Assembly: GCA_023434825.1 (NCBI GenBank)
Contig: JAEYSH010000058.1
Location: 1 to 6,293 of the forward strand
Source: Methanobacteriota archaeon
GTDB taxonomy: Archaea > Methanobacteriota > Methanobacteria > Methanobacteriales > Methanobacteriaceae
Direction: 5' to 3'
Length of the DNA stretch: 6,293 bases
Position 1 is the first letter of the stretch. Every line of letters begins with the position of its first letter. The notes under the pieces are model-generated. The model was not told the origin of the DNA. It searched no databases and saw only the letters and a list, made by a program, of their open reading frames with translations. The position numbers and the translations under genes were made by a program. Positions 1 through 5,943 of the stretch are shown here, in pieces.

Positions 1-557
1 CTTCTAGAGTGTATCATATAACTCAATTCTTATTAGCTCCATTTTTAATAATAGGTTTTATTAAATTTTTTGAAGTTTTAATTAGGGAAAACTATGCCAA
101 AATTTTTAATAATTCTCTAAAATTTACATCATTTTTTTTAGTAGTATTTTTAATATTTAATTCGGGTTTAGCTTATGAAATAACTGGTCAAATTCAAGAC
201 ACTACTTCCTTAGTTTCATTACATCCTCATTATAATTATAGAATTTATGATGATGCTGAATTTGCAGGTGCTAAGTGGATATCTTCAAAAAATGATTATA
301 AAATAGTCTATGCAGACCAATATAGAGCTCCTTTATTTACTATTTTTGGCTTGAATACTCGAGATATTCCTAAAAATTTCTATATTCTACCAAAATCGTA
401 TATATATTTAAGCAAATGGAATATTATGAATGAGAGTTTTATATCTCGTTCTCAAACTGGAGTAAACGTTAATTTTAGGATTATAAGTACTGAAAATATA
501 ACCTCAAATAAAGATAAAATATACTCAAGTAAAGGGGCAGAATTATATTTAGGGTGA
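1..557 (+). CDS. C-terminal part of a DUF2206-like integral membrane protein (5' end outside window)
   Basis: The reading frame is open to the left edge: codons before the GTG at position 9 continue in frame (Ser-Arg-Val-Tyr-His-Ile), so this is the tail of a longer gene and that GTG is not the real start. The visible part has two hydrophobic segments (roughly residues 5-25 and 39-56 counted from the GTG). A soluble tail of about 125 residues follows, containing AGAKWISSK, KIVYADQYR and a closing KIYSSKGAELYLG. This pattern, with YHITQFLLAPF at the start of a membrane helix, resembles the C-terminus of DUF2206 predicted membrane proteins, which I know mainly from methanogenic archaea and which look like multi-pass membrane glycosyltransferases (GT-C style). 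The DUF2206 call is from recognition, not a search. Function is unproven; transfer of lipid-linked sugar is an inference from shape and neighbours. It ends 4 nt before the next gene, so the two are probably co-transcribed. Confidence 0.7.
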   Translation, partial: SRVYHITQFLLAPFLIIGFIKFFEVLIRENYAKIFNNSLKFTSFFLVVFLIFNSGLAYEITGQIQDTTSLVSLHPHYNYRIYDDAEFAGAKWISSKNDYKIVYADQYRAPLFTIFGLNTRDIPKNFYILPKSYIYLSKWNIMNESFISRSQTGVNVNFRIISTENITSNKDKIYSSKGAELYLG

Positions 558-558
558 T
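553..558 (+). promoter_or_regulatory. Ribosome binding site GGTGAT overlapping the upstream stop codon
   Basis: GGTGAT is complementary to the ATCACC at the 3' end of archaeal 16S rRNA. It includes the TGA stop of the DUF2206-like gene and lies 3 nt before the ATG at 562. This supports that start and suggests the two genes are translationally coupled. The spacing is on the short side. Confidence 0.55.
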
Positions 559-561
559 AGA

Positions 562-2043
562 ATGGTTAATATCGCGATTTTATTAGGTAATGGCCCTATA
601 GGGGAAGATTCTTTTAGGATGGGTCCTTGGACAAAATATATAGTAGAAAAGCATAATTTATTTGTTATTTCAAGAATTAGTGAAGAAGCTTATTTATCAG
701 AATCTTTAAAGAAATTTATTGGCGATGATCTTTTTTTAAAGCTTAAAATTGAGATTAAAGATCTAAAAGAACGTTCTAATGAATATCTTTTAGTCTATGA
801 TTCTCCATACTTTCAGAAAGATTATACAAATGATGAGATAGAAGAATTACAGTCATGGTTAGGTATATCTTATAGCTATATTTCTTCCTTAGACAGGAGA
901 TTTTATGATAAAAAGAAAATGAAAGATGTTAGAAATGAAAAAGAACTATATATATATATGGCTGCTTTAACTAATATTTATAGAGATTTTTTCGTTAAAA
1001 ATGAAATTGAAGTTTTTATAAATAGTCTAGAGGATATTACATTTTCAGTTTTAGCTTATTATGTAGCAAAAAAATTAGATGTTACTGTTTTGGGGTTTGT
1101 TAGTAGTAGATTCCCTAAAAAAGGCATGCTTTTTTGTAAAGATTTTTCTGAATTATGTATTCATAATAAGAACAATGTAGAATGGGATGAAATAAATTCG
1201 TTATATTCTAATTCATTAATAGTACGTGAAGATCTAATTGAAAAAAATAAAAAATTTTTTCAAATATTTTCAATTAATCAAAGAGTTAGAGATCTCAAAA
1301 AGTTTTTAAATTATAAAAAATTTGTAAATAATTCTATAAAATGTTATCCTCATGAAAAATTTATATTTGAGCCAACTAGTGCTTTAAAAGAATTTAAAAA
1401 TTATTTAATTAAATTTATTAGAGTTTCAATCATTAAATATTTTGAAAAAAAGTTAAATGAAACAGATAAATATTTTTTTTATCCTATCCATTATATGGAG
1501 GATGCACAAGTTACATTCAGAGAGCCTCACTTAGATCAAATAGATTTAATTAAGAAAATTTCCAGATCTTTACCTTTTGGATATTTTTTGTATGTTAAAG
1601 CCCATCCACATTATTTAGGTTCTGATATTAAATTAAATGATTTGTTTAAATTAAATAAGTTAAAAAATGTTAAATTAATATCTCCTACAGCTAAACCTAT
1701 TGATTTAATAAAAAATTCTAAAGGTGTAATTACTGTAAATTCAACTACAGGATTTGAGTCTTTAATACAAAATAAGCCTGTTATAACATTTGGTCATGAC
1801 ATCTACTGTAGAGATGATCTATGTTATGTAATAAGAGACATTAATAAACTTTCAGATACTATAATGAAAATTATTGACAGAAAATTTGAAGGATTTGAAG
1901 CTAAAGAATTTATAAAATCTGTATATGCAAATACTATATGGATAGATGGATTTGGACCTACATTTGAATCATGTGGATTGATGGATGATGATGGGTATAA
2001 TGTGGCAAAAAGTTTAGATATTATTATCAGTAAAATTGATTAA
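562..2043 (+). CDS. Capsule-polysaccharide-synthesis-like (KpsC/KpsS type) putative glycosyltransferase
   Basis: A 493-residue, apparently soluble protein. The C-terminal third carries the signature I associate with the capsule polysaccharide biosynthesis family (Pfam Capsule_synth, PF05159) and related surface-carbohydrate proteins: FFYPIHYMEDAQVTFR (305-320), a DQIDLIKKISRSLP helix (325-338), YVKAHPH (344-350), an LISPTAKPIDLIKNS stretch (372-386), TVNSTTGFESL (391-401) and KPVITFG (405-411). The latter blocks look like the sugar-nucleotide-binding half of a GT-B fold. The N-terminus (MVNIAILLGNGPIG) could begin the other Rossmann-like half; residues 85-300 I cannot assign. Bacterial members KpsC/KpsS transfer Kdo from CMP-Kdo, and CMP-activated sugar is also what the cytidylyltransferase in this window would make, so a nonulosonate or other acidic sugar transferase is plausible but unproven. 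The ATG is preceded by GGTGAT. It begins 4 nt after the DUF2206-like gene and is followed by a 75-nt gap. Confidence 0.75.
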   Translation: MVNIAILLGNGPIGEDSFRMGPWTKYIVEKHNLFVISRISEEAYLSESLKKFIGDDLFLKLKIEIKDLKERSNEYLLVYDSPYFQKDYTNDEIEELQSWLGISYSYISSLDRRFYDKKKMKDVRNEKELYIYMAALTNIYRDFFVKNEIEVFINSLEDITFSVLAYYVAKKLDVTVLGFVSSRFPKKGMLFCKDFSELCIHNKNNVEWDEINSLYSNSLIVREDLIEKNKKFFQIFSINQRVRDLKKFLNYKKFVNNSIKCYPHEKFIFEPTSALKEFKNYLIKFIRVSIIKYFEKKLNETDKYFFYPIHYMEDAQVTFREPHLDQIDLIKKISRSLPFGYFLYVKAHPHYLGSDIKLNDLFKLNKLKNVKLISPTAKPIDLIKNSKGVITVNSTTGFESLIQNKPVITFGHDIYCRDDLCYVIRDINKLSDTIMKIIDRKFEGFEAKEFIKSVYANTIWIDGFGPTFESCGLMDDDGYNVAKSLDIIISKID

Positions 2044-2057
2044 TAATAATTCTTTTC

Positions 2058-2070
2058 TAAATATATAAAT
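2058..2070 (+). promoter_or_regulatory. Candidate archaeal TATA box / BRE
   Basis: In the 75-nt gap before the acyltransferase gene the sequence CTAAATATATAAAT contains TATATAAAT at 2062-2070, with a short A-rich stretch just upstream that could serve as BRE. Transcription would then start near 2090 and leave a leader of about 30 nt before the GTG at 2119. In such AT-rich DNA a TATA-like string occurs easily by chance, but this is the only sizeable gap on the + strand and a sensible place for a promoter. The T-rich stretch just before it (TTCTTTTCT, 2050-2058) could equally help end the upstream transcript. Confidence 0.4.
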
Positions 2071-2118
2071 AGACAATATGTAACTCAATAAATGGACATT
2101 GTATTATGAAGAATATGA

Positions 2119-2766
2119 GTGGATATGGATATGTTGATAAATAGTGATAATTTAGGGCCAAAGCAAAGTTTTTTTATAAAAATAATTAAAAAAATTTACT
2201 ATAATCGTTTATTAAATAAAATTTTAGCATATATCTATGCATTACTACTGGATTCTTATGATATCACTAGATATCGGCAGTATAGGGTTACATATAATAT
2301 TGATCCATCATTCAAATTTAGAGGAAATGGAATAATTTTTGCAGGGGAAGGGGAAATACAAATATCTGAGAATTCATATATCGCAAAAAATACTATATTA
2401 GAATCATTTGAAAATTGTAAGATTGTTATTGGAAGGAATAGCGCTATTGGGCCTTATGTAAAAATGTATACTGGGGGTAAATCAACAGATCAAAATTTAG
2501 ATCAAGATCCTTTTGGCGGTCAAGTAGATCTTTGTGTAGACGATATAAGTATTGGTAATGGTTGCTGGATTGGTGCTAATGTGGGTATTAAAGGAGGAGT
2601 AAATATTGGAGATAATGTAGTTATAGGTATGAATTCTGTTGTAACAAAAGATATCCCTTCTCACTGTATTGCTGCAGGATCTCCTGCAAAAGTCGTTAAA
2701 TTTAAACCATATTTATCTGAAAAAGAAAAATTATTAATATTAAACAAATTTAATATAGAATTATAA
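2119..2766 (+). CDS. Hexapeptide-repeat (left-handed beta-helix) acyltransferase lacking the usual catalytic His
   Basis: A 215-residue protein of the sugar O-acetyltransferase class (WbbJ/maltose-acetyltransferase-like), expected to move an acetyl or other acyl group from acyl-CoA onto a sugar. Residues 1-60 form a basic, partly hydrophobic N-terminal region. The left-handed beta-helix runs from about 66 to 195 with imperfect hexapeptides (IVIGRNSAIGPYVKMYT, ISIGNGCWIGANVGI, VNIGDNVVIGMNSVVT). It closes with the family's IAAGSPAKVVK signature (184-194) and a short C-terminal helix. At the loop where relatives usually have a catalytic His (YT...H..DQ type), this protein reads MYTGGKSTDQ (116-125). 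The only His in the whole protein is H182, so the base is missing or moved. The GTG at 2119 directly follows an in-frame TGA; in-frame ATGs at 2125 and 2131 are alternatives and none has a clear Shine-Dalgarno. The stop overlaps the convergent flippase gene. Role inferred: O- or N-acylation of a glycan unit. Confidence 0.8.
   Translation: MDMDMLINSDNLGPKQSFFIKIIKKIYYNRLLNKILAYIYALLLDSYDITRYRQYRVTYNIDPSFKFRGNGIIFAGEGEIQISENSYIAKNTILESFENCKIVIGRNSAIGPYVKMYTGGKSTDQNLDQDPFGGQVDLCVDDISIGNGCWIGANVGIKGGVNIGDNVVIGMNSVVTKDIPSHCIAAGSPAKVVKFKPYLSEKEKLLILNKFNIEL
2719..2756 (-). terminator. Candidate terminator for the - strand gene group
   Basis: Reading the - strand, 4 nt after the flippase stop comes a perfect 8-bp inverted repeat (ATATTAAA / TTTAATAT, + strand positions 2737-2744 and 2749-2756, 4-nt loop CAAA). 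It is followed at once by TAATAATTTTTCTTTTTC. A hairpin followed by U-rich tracts fits intrinsic termination, and archaea can terminate on U-tracts alone. It lies inside the acyltransferase coding sequence. The stem is made only of A-T pairs, so chance is possible. Confidence 0.5.
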
Positions 2767-4233
2767 TTTATTGATTTTATCATAATTATTGCTCATTATG
2801 AGACTTTTTAATAAGATTATCTCCTCTTTTTTAATACAGCCTAAAATTAATACTAAAATTAAATAAACTAAAAAACTAATTCCTATTACAATTAAAATAT
2901 TCAGAATTCCTACTGGATTAATGAATACAATAATCATCGATATGATAATTGACGTAAAAACGCATTTAAATATAAATTTAAGATCAAATTCAAAATTGAA
3001 ATATTTATAAGAATAAAATAAAGTAATAATTAAAGCAATTAAATATGCTAATAAAGTCATTATCGCAGCTGCAAGAATTCCAATATATGGTATGAACATA
3101 ATATTAAAAATAATATTGAATATTGCTGCAATGATCCATGAAAATCCTAAAATTTTCGTTTCTTTTTTTAAAATAATTATATTAGCAATATTTCCATATA
3201 ATCCAAATAATAAAGCACTCAACGCAACAAATGGTGTTATATAATATCCATTTAAAGCAATATCTGGTGTAGTTAATAATATTAATAAATTTTTAGAGAG
3301 TATGGAAATTACAAATACGGAGGGTATTGCTATCAAAAGGAAATATTTAACTGAATATTTTAGAAATATTTTTACTTTTTCAACATTTCCTTCTTCATAA
3401 TATTTAGGTAGAATAGAAGGTAATAATAGGTTAAATGGGGCAGCTATCATTAATATAAGATTTCCAAGCACGTATCCTGGCGAATAATATCCAACAAAAG
3501 CAGTACCTAACATTATTCCAATTATATATCTGTCACTAGACTCTATAATCCAGTAAGATAAACTTGTTGGAATAGTAGGTAATCCAAAAGATAAATATTT
3601 TCTAGTATTCTTGAATTTAGGAATTATAAAATCTATTTCTAATGCTATTAAAATTACCATAATTAAAAATGTAATAAAATTAGAAATTAAAAGTCCTAAT
3701 GCGGTTATGAAAATTCCGAACCCCTCAATTGCAAAATATGAAATTAAAAAAACACCTAAATATGTTTGAAGAATTAAAAATATTGAATATTTTTTCATTT
3801 TTTGGAATGTTCTAAAAAAATTTAAAAGGAAGACATTTAAAGAAGCGAAAAAAACTACTAAAGATAGTATCATGGTTATATTTGATTCACCATTAAATAA
3901 TAAGTTTGCAATGCTTTGAGAAAATATGCATAAAAATAAAGATATGAGAAAACTAGAAATTAAAACTAAGCTAAAAATTGAATAAAATCCTCTTTGTATT
4001 TTTTTTTTATTTGTTTCTGCCGAAAAATAACGAACAAATGTATATGGAAGGCCCAATGTTGCAATGTTTGGTAATAATACAAGAGTAGTATAAAATTGGA
4101 CCCAAATACCGTATTCATTAATTGAAAAGTTTTTTGTAAGTATAATAAGTAAAATTAAGTTGCTTAAAGCTATTAGAATATTAGTAAATCCAATTAAACC
4201 TATTCTTTGTATAAAAAGTTTATACTCTTTCAA
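2761..4233 (-). CDS. Polysaccharide flippase (Wzx-type, MOP superfamily)
   Basis: A 490-residue, very hydrophobic protein with about 14 predicted membrane segments in a 12+2 arrangement, typical of Wzx/RfbX-like oligosaccharide flippases (Polysacc_synt family), which move undecaprenyl- or dolichyl-linked glycan units across the cytoplasmic membrane. Recognisable features are the N-terminal helix followed by LTKNFSINEYGIW (32-44), an amphipathic linker TRKYLSFGLPTIPTSLSYWI (210-229), ESSDRYIIGIMLG (231-243) with VGYYSPGYVLGN (247-258), and paired C-terminal helices. The SSDRYIIG and GYYS blocks are very typical of the family. The start is TTG (4233-4231), supported by AGGTGA 4 nt upstream. The stop overlaps the stop of the convergent acyltransferase gene. 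It follows the cytidylyltransferase by 49 nt and is likely in the same transcript. The substrate is not shown by the sequence; a glycan carrying the nonulosonate made by the upstream genes is the natural guess. Confidence 0.9.
   Translation of the reverse strand: MKEYKLFIQRIGLIGFTNILIALSNLILLIILTKNFSINEYGIWVQFYTTLVLLPNIATLGLPYTFVRYFSAETNKKKIQRGFYSIFSLVLISSFLISLFLCIFSQSIANLLFNGESNITMILSLVVFFASLNVFLLNFFRTFQKMKKYSIFLILQTYLGVFLISYFAIEGFGIFITALGLLISNFITFLIMVILIALEIDFIIPKFKNTRKYLSFGLPTIPTSLSYWIIESSDRYIIGIMLGTAFVGYYSPGYVLGNLILMIAAPFNLLLPSILPKYYEEGNVEKVKIFLKYSVKYFLLIAIPSVFVISILSKNLLILLTTPDIALNGYYITPFVALSALLFGLYGNIANIIILKKETKILGFSWIIAAIFNIIFNIMFIPYIGILAAAIMTLLAYLIALIITLFYSYKYFNFEFDLKFIFKCVFTSIIISMIIVFINPVGILNILIVIGISFLVYLILVLILGCIKKEEIILLKSLIMSNNYDKINKL
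2780..2809 (+). terminator. Candidate terminator for the + strand gene group
   Basis: Fourteen bases after the acyltransferase stop there is a perfect 7-bp inverted repeat (TCATAAT at 2780-2786, ATTATGA at 2795-2801, 8-nt loop), followed by GAC and a TTTTT run (2805-2809). It lies within the 3' coding part of the convergent flippase gene. The stem holds a single G-C pair and the loop is long, so this is a weak candidate. It is the first hairpin plus T-tract downstream of the + strand genes. Confidence 0.33.
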
Positions 4234-4237
4234 TATT

Positions 4238-4243
4238 TCACCT
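4238..4243 (-). promoter_or_regulatory. Ribosome binding site AGGTGA deciding the TTG start of the flippase
   Basis: On the - strand AGGTGA, complementary to the 3' end of archaeal 16S rRNA, lies 4 nt before the TTG at 4233. There is no in-frame ATG near this point, so the site fixes the non-AUG start. Confidence 0.6.
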
Positions 4244-4266
4244 AATAATTTCCAATTTTATACGAT

Positions 4267-4282
4267 GATAATAAAAATTATC
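4267..4282 (-). other. Perfect inverted repeat (hairpin) directly after the cytidylyltransferase stop
   Basis: GATAAT and ATTATC form a 6-bp stem with a 4-nt loop (TTTT on the - strand), beginning at the first base after the TAA stop in the 49-nt gap before the flippase. No clean U-tract follows, so it does not look like a full terminator. It could be an mRNA-stabilising or processing hairpin, or chance in AT-rich DNA. Confidence 0.35.
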
Positions 4283-4981
4283 TTATGATTCTATGTTTTT
4301 GACAAAAAATTCTACTAATTTAAAATCAACATCTGAATCAATATCTATCGAACGTTCATATGGCATTTCATAAATTATACTTTCCTCATTTATCACACTT
4401 TCTATTTTAGCTAAATATTTTGTCCAGTAAATATAGATAGATGCATTTAATTCGTATACTATAGGAGTATCTTGCATTCTGAATATTGGATTCTTTAAAT
4501 TTTTACTTAAATAAGCATATCCTCTTGAATCTAATTCTACCATGTTAAAATAAGGATTTTTTCTGGCTTCACAAACAGAAAATAAGTTTTTAGCATTTTT
4601 TTTGGTAAAAATATTAAATGCATTGTTTATATCATCAACAGTTCTTAGGGGACTAGTAGGATCTAAATCAACTACTAAATCATATTCTTCATTTTCTACG
4701 TTTTTTAAATATTCTATCGCATGTTTAATTACAGGTAATTTAGGTGCTTTATCATTTGCAAGTTCATTTGGGCGCATAAATGGTACTTCGGCACCATATT
4801 TTCTTGAAATTTCAGCAATTTCTTCTGAATCGGTTGATACTATTATTCGATCTGCTTTTCCCCATTTTTTAGCAGTATCAATTGTATGGGCTATTAAAGG
4901 TTTACCCATTAAATTTCTAATATTTTTATTTTTTACTCTTTTTGAACCTTTTCTTGCGCATATAGTTATTAGAATTCTCAT
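4283..4981 (-). CDS. neuA: CMP-nonulosonate synthetase (acylneuraminate cytidylyltransferase family, NeuA/PtmB type)
   Basis: A 232-residue cytoplasmic enzyme, the usual length for the single-domain family (PF02348). It would activate a nine-carbon acidic sugar (sialic, legionaminic or pseudaminic acid-like) with CTP to give the CMP-sugar donor and pyrophosphate. Visible motifs are the nucleotide-binding loop CARKGSKRVKNKNIR (8-22), IIVSTDSEEIA (46-56), the CTP/metal region VVDLDPTSPLR (103-113), RMQDTP (168-173), ELNASIYIY (177-185) and the C-terminal SIDIDSDVD (211-219) with acidic residues typical of metal binding. KdsB (CMP-Kdo synthetase) is less likely because the KNKNIR and TSPLR motifs match the NeuA branch. 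Which nonulosonate is used cannot be read from the sequence; the SDR and Gfo/Idh neighbours favour a PtmB/LegF-like role, so the symbol marks the family only. The ATG overlaps the upstream stop as ATGA, indicating translational coupling. Confidence 0.88.
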   Translation of the reverse strand: MRILITICARKGSKRVKNKNIRNLMGKPLIAHTIDTAKKWGKADRIIVSTDSEEIAEISRKYGAEVPFMRPNELANDKAPKLPVIKHAIEYLKNVENEEYDLVVDLDPTSPLRTVDDINNAFNIFTKKNAKNLFSVCEARKNPYFNMVELDSRGYAYLSKNLKNPIFRMQDTPIVYELNASIYIYWTKYLAKIESVINEESIIYEMPYERSIDIDSDVDFKLVEFFVKNIES

Positions 4982-5943
4982 AAATTCACAATCCCTGCAT
5001 TATCTCTCATGTACAAAGCATATTTAAGAGTCCCTAAAGCAAATGATAGGTCATTAAAGCTTTTTTTACCTTTATTAACACAATTTAGGAAATAACTTAT
5101 TTCATTTGTATACATTTCATTTCTATTAAATTCAAAATTGATTTTTTCCTTTTTTCCATCGTTAAAAATATTTACTGAAGAATTTATTAAATCTAAAAAG
5201 ATAACAGCATTTTCTGAGGATATCTCTAAATATCTTTCAGGAATTTTTCTGAAATAATCCAGATGTATTTCACATAAAATGCCATTTTTTAATTTCCATA
5301 TTCCATTTGCTACATCTTCTGTATCTATTTCTAAATTGCTAATTTTTGAAGATCCAAAATATCCTTTTTTTATATCACCAAAAATCCAGCGCATATAATC
5401 AATTTCGTGTATTAAATCTAAGGATACCCCACCACCAAGTTCTTTTTTAGCGCAATATAACTCCCTATAATCTTGTTCCGGGCGCCATTGTGGTAAATAT
5501 GATCCTGAAACTATCTTTAATTGAAAAATTGTGGCGTAATCTTCAACGTGTTTTTTAATAAATTTAACGGCGGGATGAAATCTTAAAGGACAAGCAACAT
5601 GGAATATTGTAATTTCATTTTTATTAATTAGTTCATTAACATTTTCAACATTATCTGAAACAGGTTTTTCTATAAAAATACCTGAAACTTCATTTACAAA
5701 TTCTAAAGCCATTTCTACATGTAAAGAAGTGGGATTTGTTATAAAAACTATATCTGGACTATATTTTTTTGCATCTTTCAAATTATAAAATTCATAATCA
5801 ATTAATTTTCCGCAATTATTTTTTATATTATTTTTTTGACTTCTTAATGCGGCAATTTCTGAAGAAGGTAATAATTTTTTAAGATTATTAAGATTTCTAC
5901 ATCCTATTGAACCCATGCCTACAAAAAGGACCTTTTTTACCAA
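4978..5943 (-). CDS. Gfo/Idh/MocA-family NAD(P)-dependent sugar oxidoreductase
   Basis: A 321-residue two-domain cytoplasmic dehydrogenase. The N-terminal Rossmann fold has GMGSIGCR (9-16) for NAD(P) binding, ITNPTSLH (68-75) and the family's EKP motif (92-94) with the conserved Lys. The C-terminal substrate-binding domain has CPLRFHP (118-124), GSYLPQWRP (147-155) and GGGVSLDLIHEIDY (170-183), whose Asp and His are the usual substrate/catalytic residues. Members oxidise or reduce a hydroxyl of a sugar or sugar nucleotide; the substrate here is not determined. Its position between a PtmA-like SDR and a CMP-nonulosonate synthetase suggests a step in making or modifying a nonulosonic acid or its precursor. 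The start is TTG (5943-5941), strongly supported by GGAGGT 8 nt upstream. It overlaps the SDR gene by 7 nt at its start and the cytidylyltransferase by 4 nt at its end. Confidence 0.88.
   Translation of the reverse strand: MVKKVLFVGMGSIGCRNLNNLKKLLPSSEIAALRSQKNNIKNNCGKLIDYEFYNLKDAKKYSPDIVFITNPTSLHVEMALEFVNEVSGIFIEKPVSDNVENVNELINKNEITIFHVACPLRFHPAVKFIKKHVEDYATIFQLKIVSGSYLPQWRPEQDYRELYCAKKELGGGVSLDLIHEIDYMRWIFGDIKKGYFGSSKISNLEIDTEDVANGIWKLKNGILCEIHLDYFRKIPERYLEISSENAVIFLDLINSSVNIFNDGKKEKINFEFNRNEMYTNEISYFLNCVNKGKKSFNDLSFALGTLKYALYMRDNAGIVNL

Noticed and set aside
9..11. GTG as start of the first gene
   Set aside because: The frame is open upstream to the window edge and the preceding codons fit the family's RVYHIT-like pattern, so this is an internal valine codon of a truncated gene.
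2092..2144. Two mini-frames (5 and 12 codons) ahead of the acyltransferase start
   Set aside because: They are very short, lack ribosome binding sites and are expected by chance; no leader-peptide features are seen.
4255..4262. TATAAAAT on the - strand as a promoter for the flippase
   Set aside because: It would place the transcription start almost exactly at the TTG codon and leave out the strong AGGTGA site, so the two signals conflict. Read-through from the upstream gene is simpler. TATA-like strings are common in this AT-rich DNA.
4602..5027. Open frame of 141 codons on the + strand
   Set aside because: It lies antisense to the well-supported cytidylyltransferase and the end of the Gfo/Idh gene. 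Its translation is Ser/Phe-rich with no recognisable domain, so it is a shadow frame.
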